64,000 nucleotides of DNA from Micromonospora eburnea (GCF_900090225.1 NZ_FMHY01000002.1:1302001-1366000); one strand, 5' to 3'. Shown: positions 1 through 7,977, counted from the stretch's first letter. Numbers and translations are program-made. Notes: generated by a model not told the origin, from the letters alone.

Positions 1-71
1 ACCCGCCACGCCGCGACCGGCCGCCGCAAAACGGGTTGTCTCCGGTTGCCCTGCCGCCCACAATTCGCCGC

Positions 72-659
72 ATGTCCGCCGACTTCTCCGTCAAGCCCAC
101 CCTCACCGGTGACCGGGTCGTGCTGCGTCCGTTCGTCGACGACGACATCGCCACCTTCGAGGTCATCCTGGCCGACCCGGAGGTGGCCCGGCTCACCGGC
201 AGCCCGCCGGAGCCGTTCGACGCGGGTCGGCTCCGCGCCTGGTACGGCACCCGCAACAGCCAGACCGACCGGCTCGACCTGGCGGTGGTGGACAAGGCGA
301 CCGGGACCTGCGTCGGCGAGGTGGTCCTCAACGAGTGGGACGGCGACAACCGCAACTGCAACTTCCGCACCCTGATCGGCCCCGCCGGCCGGGACCGGGG
401 GCTCGGCACCGAGGCGGTGCGGCTGGTCGTCGGGTACGGCTTCGAGCAGCTCGGCCTGCACCGGATCTCGTTGGAGGTGTTCGCGTTCAACCCGCGCGCC
501 CGGCGGGTCTACGAGAAGGTCGGCTTCGTCGCCGAGGGCACGCTGCGCCAGGTGCTCCGCGACGGCGAGCAGTGGGTCGACGCCACCGTCATGTCGATCC
601 TCGCGCCGGAGTGGGCGGTCCACCGGGGCCACCCGGCGGGTGCAGCCGTGCCAACGTGA
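72..659 (+). CDS. GNAT family N-acetyltransferase (RimJ/RimL type)
   Basis: A 195-residue protein of the RimJ/RimL-type acetyltransferase family, which transfers acetyl from acetyl-CoA to an amine, often a protein N-terminus or a small molecule. It begins with the typical TLTGDRVVLRPF strand. The acetyl-CoA region GPAGRDRGLGTEAVRLVVGY lies near residues 110-130, and the late motif FNPRARRVYEKVGFVAEG near residues 150-165. ATG at 72 is chosen over an in-frame TTG at 36 because the domain starts just after it. The substrate cannot be read from sequence. It stands alone, and the region after it carries an inverted repeat. Confidence 0.85.
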   Translation: MSADFSVKPTLTGDRVVLRPFVDDDIATFEVILADPEVARLTGSPPEPFDAGRLRAWYGTRNSQTDRLDLAVVDKATGTCVGEVVLNEWDGDNRNCNFRTLIGPAGRDRGLGTEAVRLVVGYGFEQLGLHRISLEVFAFNPRARRVYEKVGFVAEGTLRQVLRDGEQWVDATVMSILAPEWAVHRGHPAGAAVPT

Positions 660-787
660 GCTGGAACGGGGCTCTCGCCCCGGCCGCCCAGGCCACCTTC
701 GGTTTCCTGGCCGACGCGCCCGGCGGGAACCGCGTACCGGCGGTGAGCTGCACCGCGAGCTGACCCCGCCCGGGGCCGCTGCAAGGA

Positions 788-857
788 TCAACTCCGTATG
801 CGGTAACCGGTGGTCTCGTAGCCGGTTGTGACCACAAGGTGCCGCACACGGAGTTGA
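788..857. repeat. Intergenic hairpin element, TGATC family A, copy 1
   Basis: Arms of 16 bases at 788-803 and 842-857 are complementary with one mismatch. The left arm reads ATCAACTCCGTATGCGG, and the loop contains CGGTGGTCTCG followed by an inner GTGGTC/GACCAC pairing. The same order of motifs (GATCRACTCC, then TGCGG, then TGGTCT) recurs near 24603 and 30142. It sits between the ends of two convergent genes, so it may act as a terminator. Confidence 0.65.
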
Positions 858-873
858 CCAAGAGGCATCGTGG

Positions 874-1764
874 TCAGCCGTCCGAGGCGGCGAGGAGCCG
901 GTCGCATTCCGCGATCAGTCGTGCACGCAGGGGCGCGGCCCGTTCCGCGAACGACCGCTGTGCCAGCACATACTCGTGCCGGCCCTCGACGGTCTCGATT
1001 CTGACGGGCGGGTAGCCCAGTGCGGTGAGGTCGTACGGAGAGGCCCGCATGTCCAGGGTCCGGATCTCCCTGGCCAGCTCGAAGCAGTCGGCCACGAGTT
1101 CCGAGGGAACCAGGGGCGAGAGCTTGTAGGCGTACTTGTAGAGATCCATGTTGGCGTGCAGGCAGCCCGGCTGCTCCAGCGCGTGCTGGGTCTCCCGGGT
1201 CGGGGTGAGCACGTTCAGCGGCCGGGCCGGCGCGGTGAAGAACCGGTACGCGTCGAAGTGGCTGCACCGGACGCCACGCTCCTCGACGACGGCGGCGGTC
1301 GCCTCCGGGCTGAGCCGCAGCGGCCAGGCGTTGTGCCGCACCTCCTCCTGGGTCTGCCGGTAGACCATCGCCCACTCGTGCATCCCGAAGCAGCCGAGGT
1401 GGGCCGGCCGGCCGGCGGTCGCCGCGAGCAGCGTACGGATCCAGGCGAGCGACTCGGCGCGTCGTGCGCGTACCCGATCGGTGTCGAGGGTGAGCCCGGC
1501 GGCGGTGGCACGGTAGTCCCGGCCGAACCCGGCCGGGTCCGCGTCCCGCAGCAGCACGCCCGCGCCCGGATGCCAGCGGCGCAGCTGGGCGGGCCGGTGC
1601 GAGTAGTAGGTGAAGAGGAAGTCCTCCACCGGGTGCTTCACGCCGCCGCGCCGGCGGGCCAGGTGCGGCGCGAGCCAGGCGTCCACCCGCTGCTCGTGGG
1701 CACGCCGTCGGGCCTGCCAGTGGGCCGCGTCGAGCGCGGTGGCGGGGGCGAGGGCGGCGGTCAC
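874..1764 (-). CDS. 3-methyladenine DNA glycosylase family protein (actinobacterial)
   Basis: A 296-residue protein resembling the actinobacterial family usually annotated as 3-methyladenine DNA glycosylase. Recognisable stretches are HPVEDFLFTYYSHRPAQLRRWHPG near residue 50, CFGMHEWAMVYR near residue 120, and GCLHANMDLYKYAYKLSPL near residue 205. GTG at 1764 is chosen because the upstream in-frame extension is compositionally out-of-frame sequence overlapping the next gene. The family label is from memory of annotation practice, and its biochemical support is thin, so the function should be treated as tentative. It lies 34 bases downstream of the membrane-anchored protein on the same strand and may be cotranscribed. 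Confidence 0.75.
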   Translation of the reverse strand: MTAALAPATALDAAHWQARRRAHEQRVDAWLAPHLARRRGGVKHPVEDFLFTYYSHRPAQLRRWHPGAGVLLRDADPAGFGRDYRATAAGLTLDTDRVRARRAESLAWIRTLLAATAGRPAHLGCFGMHEWAMVYRQTQEEVRHNAWPLRLSPEATAAVVEERGVRCSHFDAYRFFTAPARPLNVLTPTRETQHALEQPGCLHANMDLYKYAYKLSPLVPSELVADCFELAREIRTLDMRASPYDLTALGYPPVRIETVEGRHEYVLAQRSFAERAAPLRARLIAECDRLLAASDG

Positions 1765-1798
1765 GGACCCCAGGGTACGACCGCCGCCCGCCCGCCGG

Positions 1799-3187
1799 TC
1801 AGGGCACGTCCACCCGGACGCCGGCGGAGAAGACGCCGCTGCGCAGCTCCAACTGTTTGGGCTGGTCGGTGCCGCGCACGCTGAAGACCAGCGGAAGGAG
1901 TACCCGGCTGCCCGCGGCGACCGGCTGGGCGAAGACGTCCCGCCCGAGGTTGGCCACCCGGGTGGCGTCCTCGTCGGTGGCGACCCAGTTGCCGCCCGGC
2001 AGGTACGCCCGTTGCAGCTGGCCGTGCCAGGTCTGTTCCTCCGACGTGACGTTGCGCACCCCGACCGTGGCCAGGCACTGCCGGCCACCCGGCGAGGTCG
2101 AGGGGAGGGACCCGGTGCCGCAGGCCACCCGGTAGACGGTGAACTCGAACGCGGACTCGCGCAGGGGCACGCCCACCTGCCCGGTCACGCTCTTGCCCAT
2201 CCACGCGCCGCTGGTCGGCTGCTTGGTGGTGTCGATCGCGGCGACCCGCTGGGTGGCCGTCCACGCGCCCGCCCCGACCAGGCCGGCCAGCACCGCCGCG
2301 GCGACCGGGACCATCAGCCACATCGGCGGACGGCGGCGGCGCCGCGTCGGTGCGGGCATCGCCGGGCGTGGGTAGACGGTGCCGCGCTCCGCCCGGCCGG
2401 CCGCCGCGCCGGCCAGGGCCGGGGCGCCGCCGCTCGTCGCCGCCGGGCCGGCCGGCGCCACGCCGGTGCGCCGCCGGCGCCGCCACCACCAGGTGAGCGC
2501 GCCGGGGGTGAGGACCAGGAGCCCGGCCAGCCCGCCCAACAGCACCGGCGGTCGCCGCCACACCGGTGGCGCCGCCGTCACCTTCGCCGCCGGAGCCGCC
2601 GGGGCCGCCCAGGTCGCTGTGGCGCAGTCGTACGGACGGGTGCCGTCGGCACCGTACGCGCAGGTGGGCGCGGTCACCGACTGCCCGGTGGCGGCCGTGC
2701 TGAGGGCGGTGTTCAGGGTGGTGGTGCTGTGCGCGGGCAGCTTCAGCCGCCAGGTCACCTCGCCGGCCGTGGACGACCCGGCCGGGCCGGTGGCCCGACC
2801 ACCGGCGGTCACCGTGGTGGCCTTCGACCCCGCCGGCAGCTCCTGCCGTACGGTCGTCTCGACCACCTTGTTGCCGTCGTTGCGCACCTGGATCTGGTAG
2901 CCGGGCGCCGGGGTGTGCGCCGCGGTCATCGCCACGGTGACCGGCGGGGCCGACATCTGCGCCGGCGGCGGCTTCGCGGGCGGCACCGCCGGTGGGGCCG
3001 CCGGCGCCCCGGTCGGGATGGGTGTGGCGCGTTCCGCCGGGGCGGCCTGTGCCGCCGCCGGGGCCGGGTCCGCGGGCGCCGCGGCAGCCCGGGGTGCCAC
3101 GGCGGGCAGGGCTGGTACGGCGGCGATGACCCCGAGGCAGTTCACGATCAGGGCCAGGGACCTGTGGTGTCGTCTCGTTGCAGGCAT
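1799..3187 (-). CDS. Secreted, membrane-anchored protein with DUF11/CARDB-like domain and second extracytoplasmic domain
   Basis: A 462-residue protein. It has an N-terminal signal peptide (about residues 8-37, ending in APRAAAA) and an Ala/Pro-rich linker. A beta-rich DUF11/CARDB-like region at about 82-195 contains two Cys. A transmembrane helix at 214-235 is followed by RRRRR, and a second helix at 288-309 by a C-terminal beta-rich domain with two Cys that resembles DUF4352/telokin-like domains. ATG at 3187 is chosen because it places the signal peptide at the N-terminus. The doubled layout (signal-domain-TM then basic-TM-domain) looks like two proteins joined, with Met277 a possible internal start. 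Function unknown; a cell-envelope role is inferred. Confidence 0.7.
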   Translation of the reverse strand: MPATRRHHRSLALIVNCLGVIAAVPALPAVAPRAAAAPADPAPAAAQAAPAERATPIPTGAPAAPPAVPPAKPPPAQMSAPPVTVAMTAAHTPAPGYQIQVRNDGNKVVETTVRQELPAGSKATTVTAGGRATGPAGSSTAGEVTWRLKLPAHSTTTLNTALSTAATGQSVTAPTCAYGADGTRPYDCATATWAAPAAPAAKVTAAPPVWRRPPVLLGGLAGLLVLTPGALTWWWRRRRRTGVAPAGPAATSGGAPALAGAAAGRAERGTVYPRPAMPAPTRRRRRPPMWLMVPVAAAVLAGLVGAGAWTATQRVAAIDTTKQPTSGAWMGKSVTGQVGVPLRESAFEFTVYRVACGTGSLPSTSPGGRQCLATVGVRNVTSEEQTWHGQLQRAYLPGGNWVATDEDATRVANLGRDVFAQPVAAGSRVLLPLVFSVRGTDQPKQLELRSGVFSAGVRVDVP

Positions 3188-3375
3188 GTGACCGAACCTC
3201 CCGGACCCGAAGCTATGGTCCCCGGCTCGCCGTGTGGGTACGAAGTGGGCATTCCCGCCCCGGTCGGCGTGTGGCGGCGTACGCTGGCGCGTCCCCCTCC
3301 GCCTCCGCGTGCCCGGCCGACGTGGCGTGCCCGCGTCCGGCGTGACCGGGGCGGTGGCGGCGATAGATTGGCCGG

Positions 3376-4179
3376 GTGCGTATCGCTCGTTTCGCTCATG
3401 CCAAGGGAATGTCGTTCGGGGTCGTCGAGGGGGAGCCGGGGGCCGGGCCACAGGGCCTGACCATCGCCGAGATCGAGGGACATCCGTTCGGGCAGATCTC
3501 GTTCTCCGGTGCCCGCTGGGCGCTCTCCGACGTCCGGTTGCTCTCCCCGATCCTGCCGAGCAAGGTGGTCTGTGTCGGCCGCAACTATGCCGAGCACGCC
3601 GCCGAGCACGGCAGCGAGGTGCCCAAGGAGCCGCTGCTCTTCCTCAAACCGTCCACCTCGGTGATCGGCCCGCGGGACGCGATCCGCCTGCCGATCTTCT
3701 CCAAGCAGGTCGAGCACGAGGCGGAGCTGGCCGTGGTGATCGGCGCTCCGGGCGCGCGGCGCGCCGACCGGGCCGCCGCCGAACGGGCCATCTTCGGCTA
3801 CACCTGCGCCAACGACGTCACGGCGCGGGACCTGCAACACTCCGACGGGCAGTGGACCCGGGCCAAGGGCTTCGACTCGTTCTGCCCGATCGGGCCGTGG
3901 ATCACCACCGGGCTGGACGTCTCCGACCTGGAGGTTCGCTGTGAGGTGGGTCGCAATCCGGAGGAGATGGAGGTACGCCAGCTCGGCCGGACCAAGGACA
4001 TGGTCTTCGACGTGCCGGCCCTGGTGTCGTACATCTCCCACGTGATGACGCTGCTTCCCGGCGACGTGGTGCTGACCGGCACCCCGGCCGGGGTTAGTCC
4101 GCTCACCGACGGGGATACGGTCACCGTGCGGATCGAGGGGATCGGCGAGCTCACCAACCCGGTGGTGCCGGTCGCCTGA
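3376..4179 (+). CDS. Fumarylacetoacetate hydrolase (FAH) family protein
   Basis: A 267-residue FAH-fold protein, a family of metal-dependent hydrolases, decarboxylases and isomerases acting on diketo acids. The family core is clear: VVCVGRNYAEHAAEHG near residue 58, KPSTSVIGP near 82, VEHEAELAVVIG with metal-binding acidic residues near 112, and the C-terminal LLPGDVVLTGTPAGVSPL near 230. GTG at 3376 starts directly at MRIARFAHA. The M. tuberculosis equivalent Rv2993c sits next to gltX, but here no gltX follows and a tRNA gene comes next. The precise substrate is not deducible. Confidence 0.88.
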   Translation: MRIARFAHAKGMSFGVVEGEPGAGPQGLTIAEIEGHPFGQISFSGARWALSDVRLLSPILPSKVVCVGRNYAEHAAEHGSEVPKEPLLFLKPSTSVIGPRDAIRLPIFSKQVEHEAELAVVIGAPGARRADRAAAERAIFGYTCANDVTARDLQHSDGQWTRAKGFDSFCPIGPWITTGLDVSDLEVRCEVGRNPEEMEVRQLGRTKDMVFDVPALVSYISHVMTLLPGDVVLTGTPAGVSPLTDGDTVTVRIEGIGELTNPVVPVA

Positions 4180-4230
4180 TGCGTCCGACGTCTCGTTTCC
4201 GCTGGTCAGGGGCGGTTCGAGGGGTTGGAT

Positions 4231-4259
4231 TTGGCCTGCCGGCACGGGGAGGGTAAAGT
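4231..4259 (+). promoter_or_regulatory. Probable promoter of tRNA-Gln
   Basis: TTGGCC (4231-4236) and TAAAGT (4254-4259) are spaced by 17 bases. The implied transcription start is about 20 bases before the mature tRNA. This fits a housekeeping sigma promoter; no experimental support. Confidence 0.45.
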
Positions 4260-4285
4260 TCATTCCCGGCGCCGCAAGGGGCCAA

Positions 4286-4357
4286 TGGGGTATGGGGTAA
4301 TTGGCAGCCCGACTGATTCTGGCTCAGTTAGTCTAGGTTCGAGTCCTGGTACCCCAG
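4286..4357 (+). tRNA. tRNA-Gln (CUG anticodon)
   Basis: A 72-nt cloverleaf. The 7-bp acceptor stem TGGGGTA/TACCCCA is followed by discriminator G. The anticodon stem ACTGA/TCAGT encloses loop TTCTGGC, which gives anticodon CTG. The T-arm has GGTTCGAGTCC. CCA is not encoded. The next sequence, 4367-4397, can form either of two exclusive small hairpins (GGATTC/GAATCC or AGAATCC/GGATTCT). Confidence 0.95.
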
Positions 4358-4411
4358 CGCAACCGCGGATTCGCGAGAATCCCGGACGCTGGATTCTGGT
4401 GGAGTTCCACT

Positions 4412-4433
4412 CCGCCCCTCACCCGAGGGGCGG
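4412..4433 (+). terminator. Hairpin after tRNA-Gln
   Basis: A perfect 9-bp stem CCGCCCCTC/GAGGGGCGG with ACCC loop, no T-run. A likely transcription stop or 3' processing boundary for the tRNA-Gln transcript. Confidence 0.5.
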
Positions 4434-4456
4434 CAGTTGACCTCCGATAGAGTGCA

Positions 4457-4482
4457 GCTTCCTCACCTGCCGGTGAGGAAGC
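4457..4482 (+). other. Leader hairpin immediately before tRNA-Glu
   Basis: A perfect 11-bp stem GCTTCCTCACC/GGTGAGGAAGC with TGCC loop ends 10 bases before the mature tRNA-Glu. TAGAGT at 4448-4453 could be a -10 box whose start would lie at the foot of this hairpin. It may protect or position the 5' leader for RNase P. The second tRNA-Glu copy lacks it. Confidence 0.45.
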
Positions 4483-4492
4483 AGATAGTTCT

Positions 4493-4568
4493 GGCCCCGT
4501 CGTCTAGCGGCCCAGGACGCCGCCCTCTCAAGGCGGTAGCGCCGGTTCGAATCCGGTCGGGGCTACCA
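4493..4568 (+). tRNA. tRNA-Glu (CUC anticodon), copy 1
   Basis: A 73-nt cloverleaf (4493-4565) plus genomically encoded CCA (4566-4568). The anticodon stem CCGCC/GGCGG holds loop CTCTCAA, which gives anticodon CTC. The T-arm is GCCGGTTCGAATCCGGT. It is identical to the copy at 4822. Confidence 0.95.
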
Positions 4569-4575
4569 TGCGCAC

Positions 4576-4601
4576 AGCCCGTCCCACCCGTGGGGCGGGC
4601 T
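4576..4601 (+). terminator. Terminator hairpin after tRNA-Glu copy 1
   Basis: A 10-bp stem AGCCCGTCCC/GGGGCGGGCT (one G-U) with 6-base loop, followed by GTTTCGT. Intrinsic-terminator-like. Confidence 0.65.
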
Positions 4602-4821
4602 GTTTCGTATCCCTGCCTCGTTTCCGGGACGCTTTCACGTCCGGGCGTTGCGCCTTCTCCGTCGGGTTGCGTACCTCCCCGCTGCCTGGTGGCGTGGCCG
4701 GGGTGGGCTGGTCCGACCGAGGTCCCCGCCGCGCCGCCCCCCGTCGTCGGGCGCTCCGAGCGGTGCCGCTAGACTATCCCCCGCACCGCTCGTTCCGGGT
4801 GGTGATGCAGGAAAAGTGCCT

Positions 4822-4897
4822 GGCCCCGTCGTCTAGCGGCCCAGGACGCCGCCCTCTCAAGGCGGTAGCGCCGGTTCGAATCCGGTCGGGGCTACCA
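4822..4897 (+). tRNA. tRNA-Glu (CUC anticodon), copy 2
   Basis: The sequence is identical to the 4493 copy through the encoded CCA. The shared stretch begins shortly before the tRNA (CTGGCCCCG...), while the flanks differ, so the pair looks like a tandem gene duplication kept identical. Same CTC anticodon. Confidence 0.95.
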
Positions 4898-4900
4898 AGG

Positions 4901-4931
4901 AACGGCCCGTCCCACCCCGGGACGGGCCGTT
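4901..4931 (+). terminator. Terminator hairpin after tRNA-Glu copy 2
   Basis: A perfect 13-bp stem (AACGGCCCGTCCC at 4901-4913 pairing with 4919-4931) and a 5-base loop, followed by CGCCGTTTCC. Confidence 0.75.
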
Positions 4932-4981
4932 CGCCGTTTCCCCCCACTACCCCCCGGCCCCCCGCCCTCCCTCGCATCCGG

Positions 4982-5038
4982 TGATCAAGAAGTTTGCGTC
5001 ACGTTCGCGTTGAAAACGTGACGCAAACTTCTTGATCA
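4982..5038. repeat. Intergenic hairpin element, TGATC family B, copy 1
   Basis: A perfect 24-bp inverted repeat (4982-5005 with 5015-5038) around a 9-base loop. Both ends read TGATCA, and the left arm begins TGATCAAGAAGTTTGCG. A cousin with TGATCATGAAGTTGTTG lies at 39414. It sits between tRNA-Glu and the 3' end of ndgR, so it is in convergent intergenic position. No T-run. Confidence 0.75.
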
Positions 5039-5083
5039 ACGCGGAGATCGGGGGGTGGGGTTGGGGGGAGGGGGTGGGTGGGG

Positions 5084-5770
5084 TTAGAGGCCGGAGAGGC
5101 GTTGGCCGGCGCGGACGACGGCCATGGCGTGGCGCTCGCCGGGGCGGCGGCCGAGGCGCTCGATCGGACCGGAGATGCTGATCGCCGCGATCACCCGGCC
5201 CGTGCGGTCCCGGATCGGGGCCGAGACGCTCGCCACACCGGCCTCCCGCTCGGCGACGCTCTGCGCCCAGCCGCGGCGGCGCACCTCGGCCAGGGTGCGG
5301 CCGGTGAACTTCGACCGGGGCAGCAGCGGCATGACCGCCTCCGGCGGCTCCCAGGCGAGCAGGATCTGCGCCGCCGACCCGGCCGTCATGGGTAGCACCG
5401 AACCGATCGGCACGGTGTCCCGCAGGCCGCTGGCCCGCTCGGCCGCGGCCACGCAGACGCGCTCGTCGGCGCGGCGCAGGTAGAGCTGGGCGCTTTCGCC
5501 GGTGGCGTCCCGCAGCGCGGCGAGCAGCGGCTCGGCCGCGGTCAGCAGCACGTCCGGCGCCGCGTTGGCCAGTTCGCCGAGCCGGGGCCCCGGGCGCCAG
5601 CGCCCCTGGGTGTCCCGGACCAGCATCCGATGGATCTCCAGCGCCTGTGCCAGCCGGTGCGCGGTCGCCCGGGGCAGCTTGGTGCGTTCAACGAGCTCGG
5701 CCAGGCTGGCGCCGTCGACACAGGCGGCCAGGATGACCACCGCCTTGTCGAGAACGCCGACACCGCTCAT
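5084..5770 (-). CDS. ndgR: IclR-family regulator NdgR
   Basis: A 228-residue IclR regulator. The N-terminal winged HTH carries SLAELVERTKLPRATAHRLAQALE, and the C-terminal IclR effector domain carries ESAQLYLRRADERVCVAAAERASGLRDTVPIG and GVASVSAPIRDRTGRVIAAISISGP. It is divergent from leuC, the arrangement known for Streptomyces NdgR, which controls leuCD and other amino-acid genes. ATG at 5770 is chosen by family length; a GTG at 5782 is an in-frame alternative, and neither has a strong ribosome binding site. The short spacer to leuC (5771-5819) probably holds its operator. Confidence 0.9.
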   Translation of the reverse strand: MSGVGVLDKAVVILAACVDGASLAELVERTKLPRATAHRLAQALEIHRMLVRDTQGRWRPGPRLGELANAAPDVLLTAAEPLLAALRDATGESAQLYLRRADERVCVAAAERASGLRDTVPIGSVLPMTAGSAAQILLAWEPPEAVMPLLPRSKFTGRTLAEVRRRGWAQSVAEREAGVASVSAPIRDRTGRVIAAISISGPIERLGRRPGERHAMAVVRAGQRLSGL

Positions 5771-5807
5771 ACTGTGTCCCACAACCCGAAATTTACCTCC
5801 CAGAATT

Positions 5808-5820
5808 TAGGATGTCCAGA
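5808..5820 (+). promoter_or_regulatory. Probable -10 element giving a leaderless leuC transcript
   Basis: TAGGAT at 5808-5813 ends 6 bases before the leuC ATG (5820). No Shine-Dalgarno precedes the ATG, so transcription probably starts at or next to the start codon. No clear -35 is visible. The AT-rich AATTTACCTCCCAGAATTTA just upstream could overlap the NdgR site. Confidence 0.45.
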
Positions 5821-7262
5821 TGGTGGGAGACACTCAACCGAGGACCCTGGCCGAGAAGGTCTGGGACGCGCACGTCGTCCGCTCCGCCACCGGCGAGCCG
5901 GATCTGCTCTTCATCGACCTGCACCTGCTCCACGAGGTCACCAGCCCGCAGGCGTTCGACGGGCTGCGGCTGGCCGGCCGCGGGGTGCGGCGCACCGACC
6001 TGACGATCGCGACCGAGGATCACAACACCCCGACCGGGTACGACGATCCGTCGTTCCGCTCCCGGCGCGGCGACCTGCTGACCATCGCGGACCCCACCTC
6101 CCGCACCCAGATCGAGACGCTGCGCCGCAACTGCGCCGAGTTCGGCGTACGGCTGCACCCGCTGGGCGACGAGAACCAGGGCATCGTGCACGTCATCGGC
6201 CCGCAGCTCGGCCTCACCCAGCCGGGCATGACGATCGTCTGTGGCGACTCGCACACCGCCACCCACGGCGCGTTCGGCGCGCTGGCCTTCGGCATCGGCA
6301 CCAGTGAGGTGGAGCACGTGCTGGCCACCCAGACGCTGCCGCAGGCCCGGCCGAAGACCATGGCCGTGAACGTCACCGGCCGGCTCGCCCCGGGCGTCAC
6401 CGCCAAGGACCTGGTGCTGGCGCTGATCGCGCAGGTGGGCACCGGCGGCGGGCGCGGCCACATCGTGGAGTACCGGGGCGAGGCGATCCGCGAGCTCTCC
6501 ATGGAGGGCCGGATGACCATCGCCAACATGTCCATCGAGTGGGGCGCCAAGGCCGGCATGATCGCGCCGGACGAGACTACCTTCGCGTACCTGAAGGGGC
6601 GGCCGAACGCGCCGCAGGGCGCGGAGTGGGACGCGGCGGTGGCGTACTGGCGGACGCTGCCCACCGAAGAGGGGGCGACCTTCGACGCGGAGGTGACCCT
6701 GGACGCCAGCCGGATCACCCCGTTCGTCACCTGGGGCACCAACCCCGGGCAGGGCGCCCCGCTGGGCTCGGCCGTGCCGGACCCGGAGGAGTTCGGCACC
6801 GAGCCGGAACGGACCGCCGCCCGCCGGGCCCTCGAATACATGGACCTCGCCCCCGGGACCCCACTGCGTGACCTGGCCGTCGACGTGGTCTTCGTCGGCT
6901 CCTGCACCAACGGCCGGCTGGAGGACCTCCGCGCCGCCGCCGACGTGCTGCGCGGCCACCAGGTCGCCGACGGCGTACGCATGCTGGTGGTGCCCGGGTC
7001 CGCCGCGGTCCGCGAGGCGGCCGAGGCGGAGGGGCTGGACAAGGTCTTCACCGACGCCGGTGCCGAGTGGCGCTTCGCCGGCTGCTCCATGTGTCTGGGG
7101 ATGAACCCGGACACCCTCTCGCCGGGCCAGCGCTCGGCCTCGACCTCCAACCGCAACTTCGAGGGCCGCCAGGGCCGGGGCGGGCGTACCCACCTGGTGT
7201 CCCCGCCGGTCGCCGCCGCCACCGCCGTGGTCGGCCGGCTGGCCGCCCCCGCCGACCTGTAG
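5820..7262 (+). CDS. leuC: 3-isopropylmalate dehydratase large subunit
   Basis: A 480-residue aconitase-superfamily protein that isomerises 2- to 3-isopropylmalate in leucine synthesis, as a heterodimer with LeuD. It begins [20 protein letters not shown]. The 4Fe-4S ligands are visible in [12 protein letters not shown] (near residue 361) and in CSMCLGMN (near residue 424). The substrate motif [29 protein letters not shown] is intact near residue 141. leuD follows after 15 bases in the same operon, and ndgR lies divergently upstream. Confidence 0.97.
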   Translation: MVGDTQPRTLAEKVWDAHVVRSATGEPDLLFIDLHLLHEVTSPQAFDGLRLAGRGVRRTDLTIATEDHNTPTGYDDPSFRSRRGDLLTIADPTSRTQIETLRRNCAEFGVRLHPLGDENQGIVHVIGPQLGLTQPGMTIVCGDSHTATHGAFGALAFGIGTSEVEHVLATQTLPQARPKTMAVNVTGRLAPGVTAKDLVLALIAQVGTGGGRGHIVEYRGEAIRELSMEGRMTIANMSIEWGAKAGMIAPDETTFAYLKGRPNAPQGAEWDAAVAYWRTLPTEEGATFDAEVTLDASRITPFVTWGTNPGQGAPLGSAVPDPEEFGTEPERTAARRALEYMDLAPGTPLRDLAVDVVFVGSCTNGRLEDLRAAADVLRGHQVADGVRMLVVPGSAAVREAAEAEGLDKVFTDAGAEWRFAGCSMCLGMNPDTLSPGQRSASTSNRNFEGRQGRGGRTHLVSPPVAAATAVVGRLAAPADL

Positions 7263-7277
7263 AAGGGCAGCCGAGAG

Positions 7278-7865
7278 ATGGACAAGTTCACCACCCACAC
7301 CGGCACCGCCGTGCCGCTGCGCCGATCCAATGTGGATACCGATCAGATCATCCCCGCCGTGTACCTCAAGCGGGTGACCCGTACCGGTTTCGCCGACGGG
7401 CTCTTCAGCGCGTGGCGGGAAGACCCGGCATTCGTTCTCAACGATCCCGCTCATTCGGGAGCGTCGATTCTCATTGCCGGCCCCGAGTTCGGTACGGGTT
7501 CCTCGCGGGAGCATGCCGTCTGGGCGTTGCGGGACTGGGGCTTCCGGGTCGTGATCTCGCCCCGCTTCGGTGACATCTTCCGTGGCAACGCGCTGAAGGA
7601 AGGGCTCCTTCCGGTGGAGCTGGAATTGCCCGCCGTGGCGGGACTCTGGGATCTGGTGGAGGCGGACCCGACCACCCCGATCACGGTCGACCTCGCCGCC
7701 CGTCAGGTTCACGCCGGGGAGGCCACCTGGGCTTTCCCCCTCGACGACCACAGCCGCTGGCGGCTGATGGAGGGCTTGGACGACATTGGACTCACCCTCC
7801 GGCACGAGGCCGAGATCGGCGCGTACGAGGCGTCCCGGCCGTCGTTCCTGCCGTCGGTCGCCTGA
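7278..7865 (+). CDS. leuD: 3-isopropylmalate dehydratase small subunit
   Basis: A 195-residue swivelling-domain subunit of isopropylmalate isomerase. It has the family stretches [21 protein letters not shown] near residue 12, [20 protein letters not shown] near residue 71, and [23 protein letters not shown] near residue 95. It lies 15 bases after leuC with AAGGGCAGCCGAGAG as ribosome binding region. Length is normal. A strong hairpin closes the operon. Confidence 0.97.
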   Translation: MDKFTTHTGTAVPLRRSNVDTDQIIPAVYLKRVTRTGFADGLFSAWREDPAFVLNDPAHSGASILIAGPEFGTGSSREHAVWALRDWGFRVVISPRFGDIFRGNALKEGLLPVELELPAVAGLWDLVEADPTTPITVDLAARQVHAGEATWAFPLDDHSRWRLMEGLDDIGLTLRHEAEIGAYEASRPSFLPSVA

Positions 7866-7877
7866 CCGTAGATAGCT

Positions 7878-7913
7878 ATTCGCCCCCGCCGGCCCCGACC
7901 GGCGGGGGCGAAT
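7878..7913 (+). terminator. leuCD terminator hairpin
   Basis: A perfect 15-bp stem (7878-7892 with 7899-7913) with a 6-base loop, starting 12 bases after the leuD stop. It is GC-rich and flanked by AT bases but has no long T-run. Confidence 0.75.
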
Positions 7914-7948
7914 CCGTTACGACACAAGGCCTTTTTTCCACCGAATGT

Positions 7949-7977
7949 TTGTGTCCCGGCAGCGCAGGGCATACCGT
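7949..7977 (+). promoter_or_regulatory. Probable hupB promoter
   Basis: TTGTGT (7949-7954) and TACCGT (7972-7977) are 17 bases apart. The expected start is near 7984, leaving a leader of about 43 bases with GGGAGGAAG before the GTG start of hupB. Confidence 0.45.

Noticed and set aside
4493..4897. Possible integrase attachment site in the duplicated tRNA-Glu genes
   Set aside because: Both copies are full, functional cloverleaves, and no integrase or mobile gene lies nearby, so a simple gene duplication explains the repeat.
5793..7805. A 670-codon minus-strand frame over leuC and leuD
   Set aside because: It lies antisense to two unmistakable enzymes and has shadow composition. No ribosome binding site or domain.
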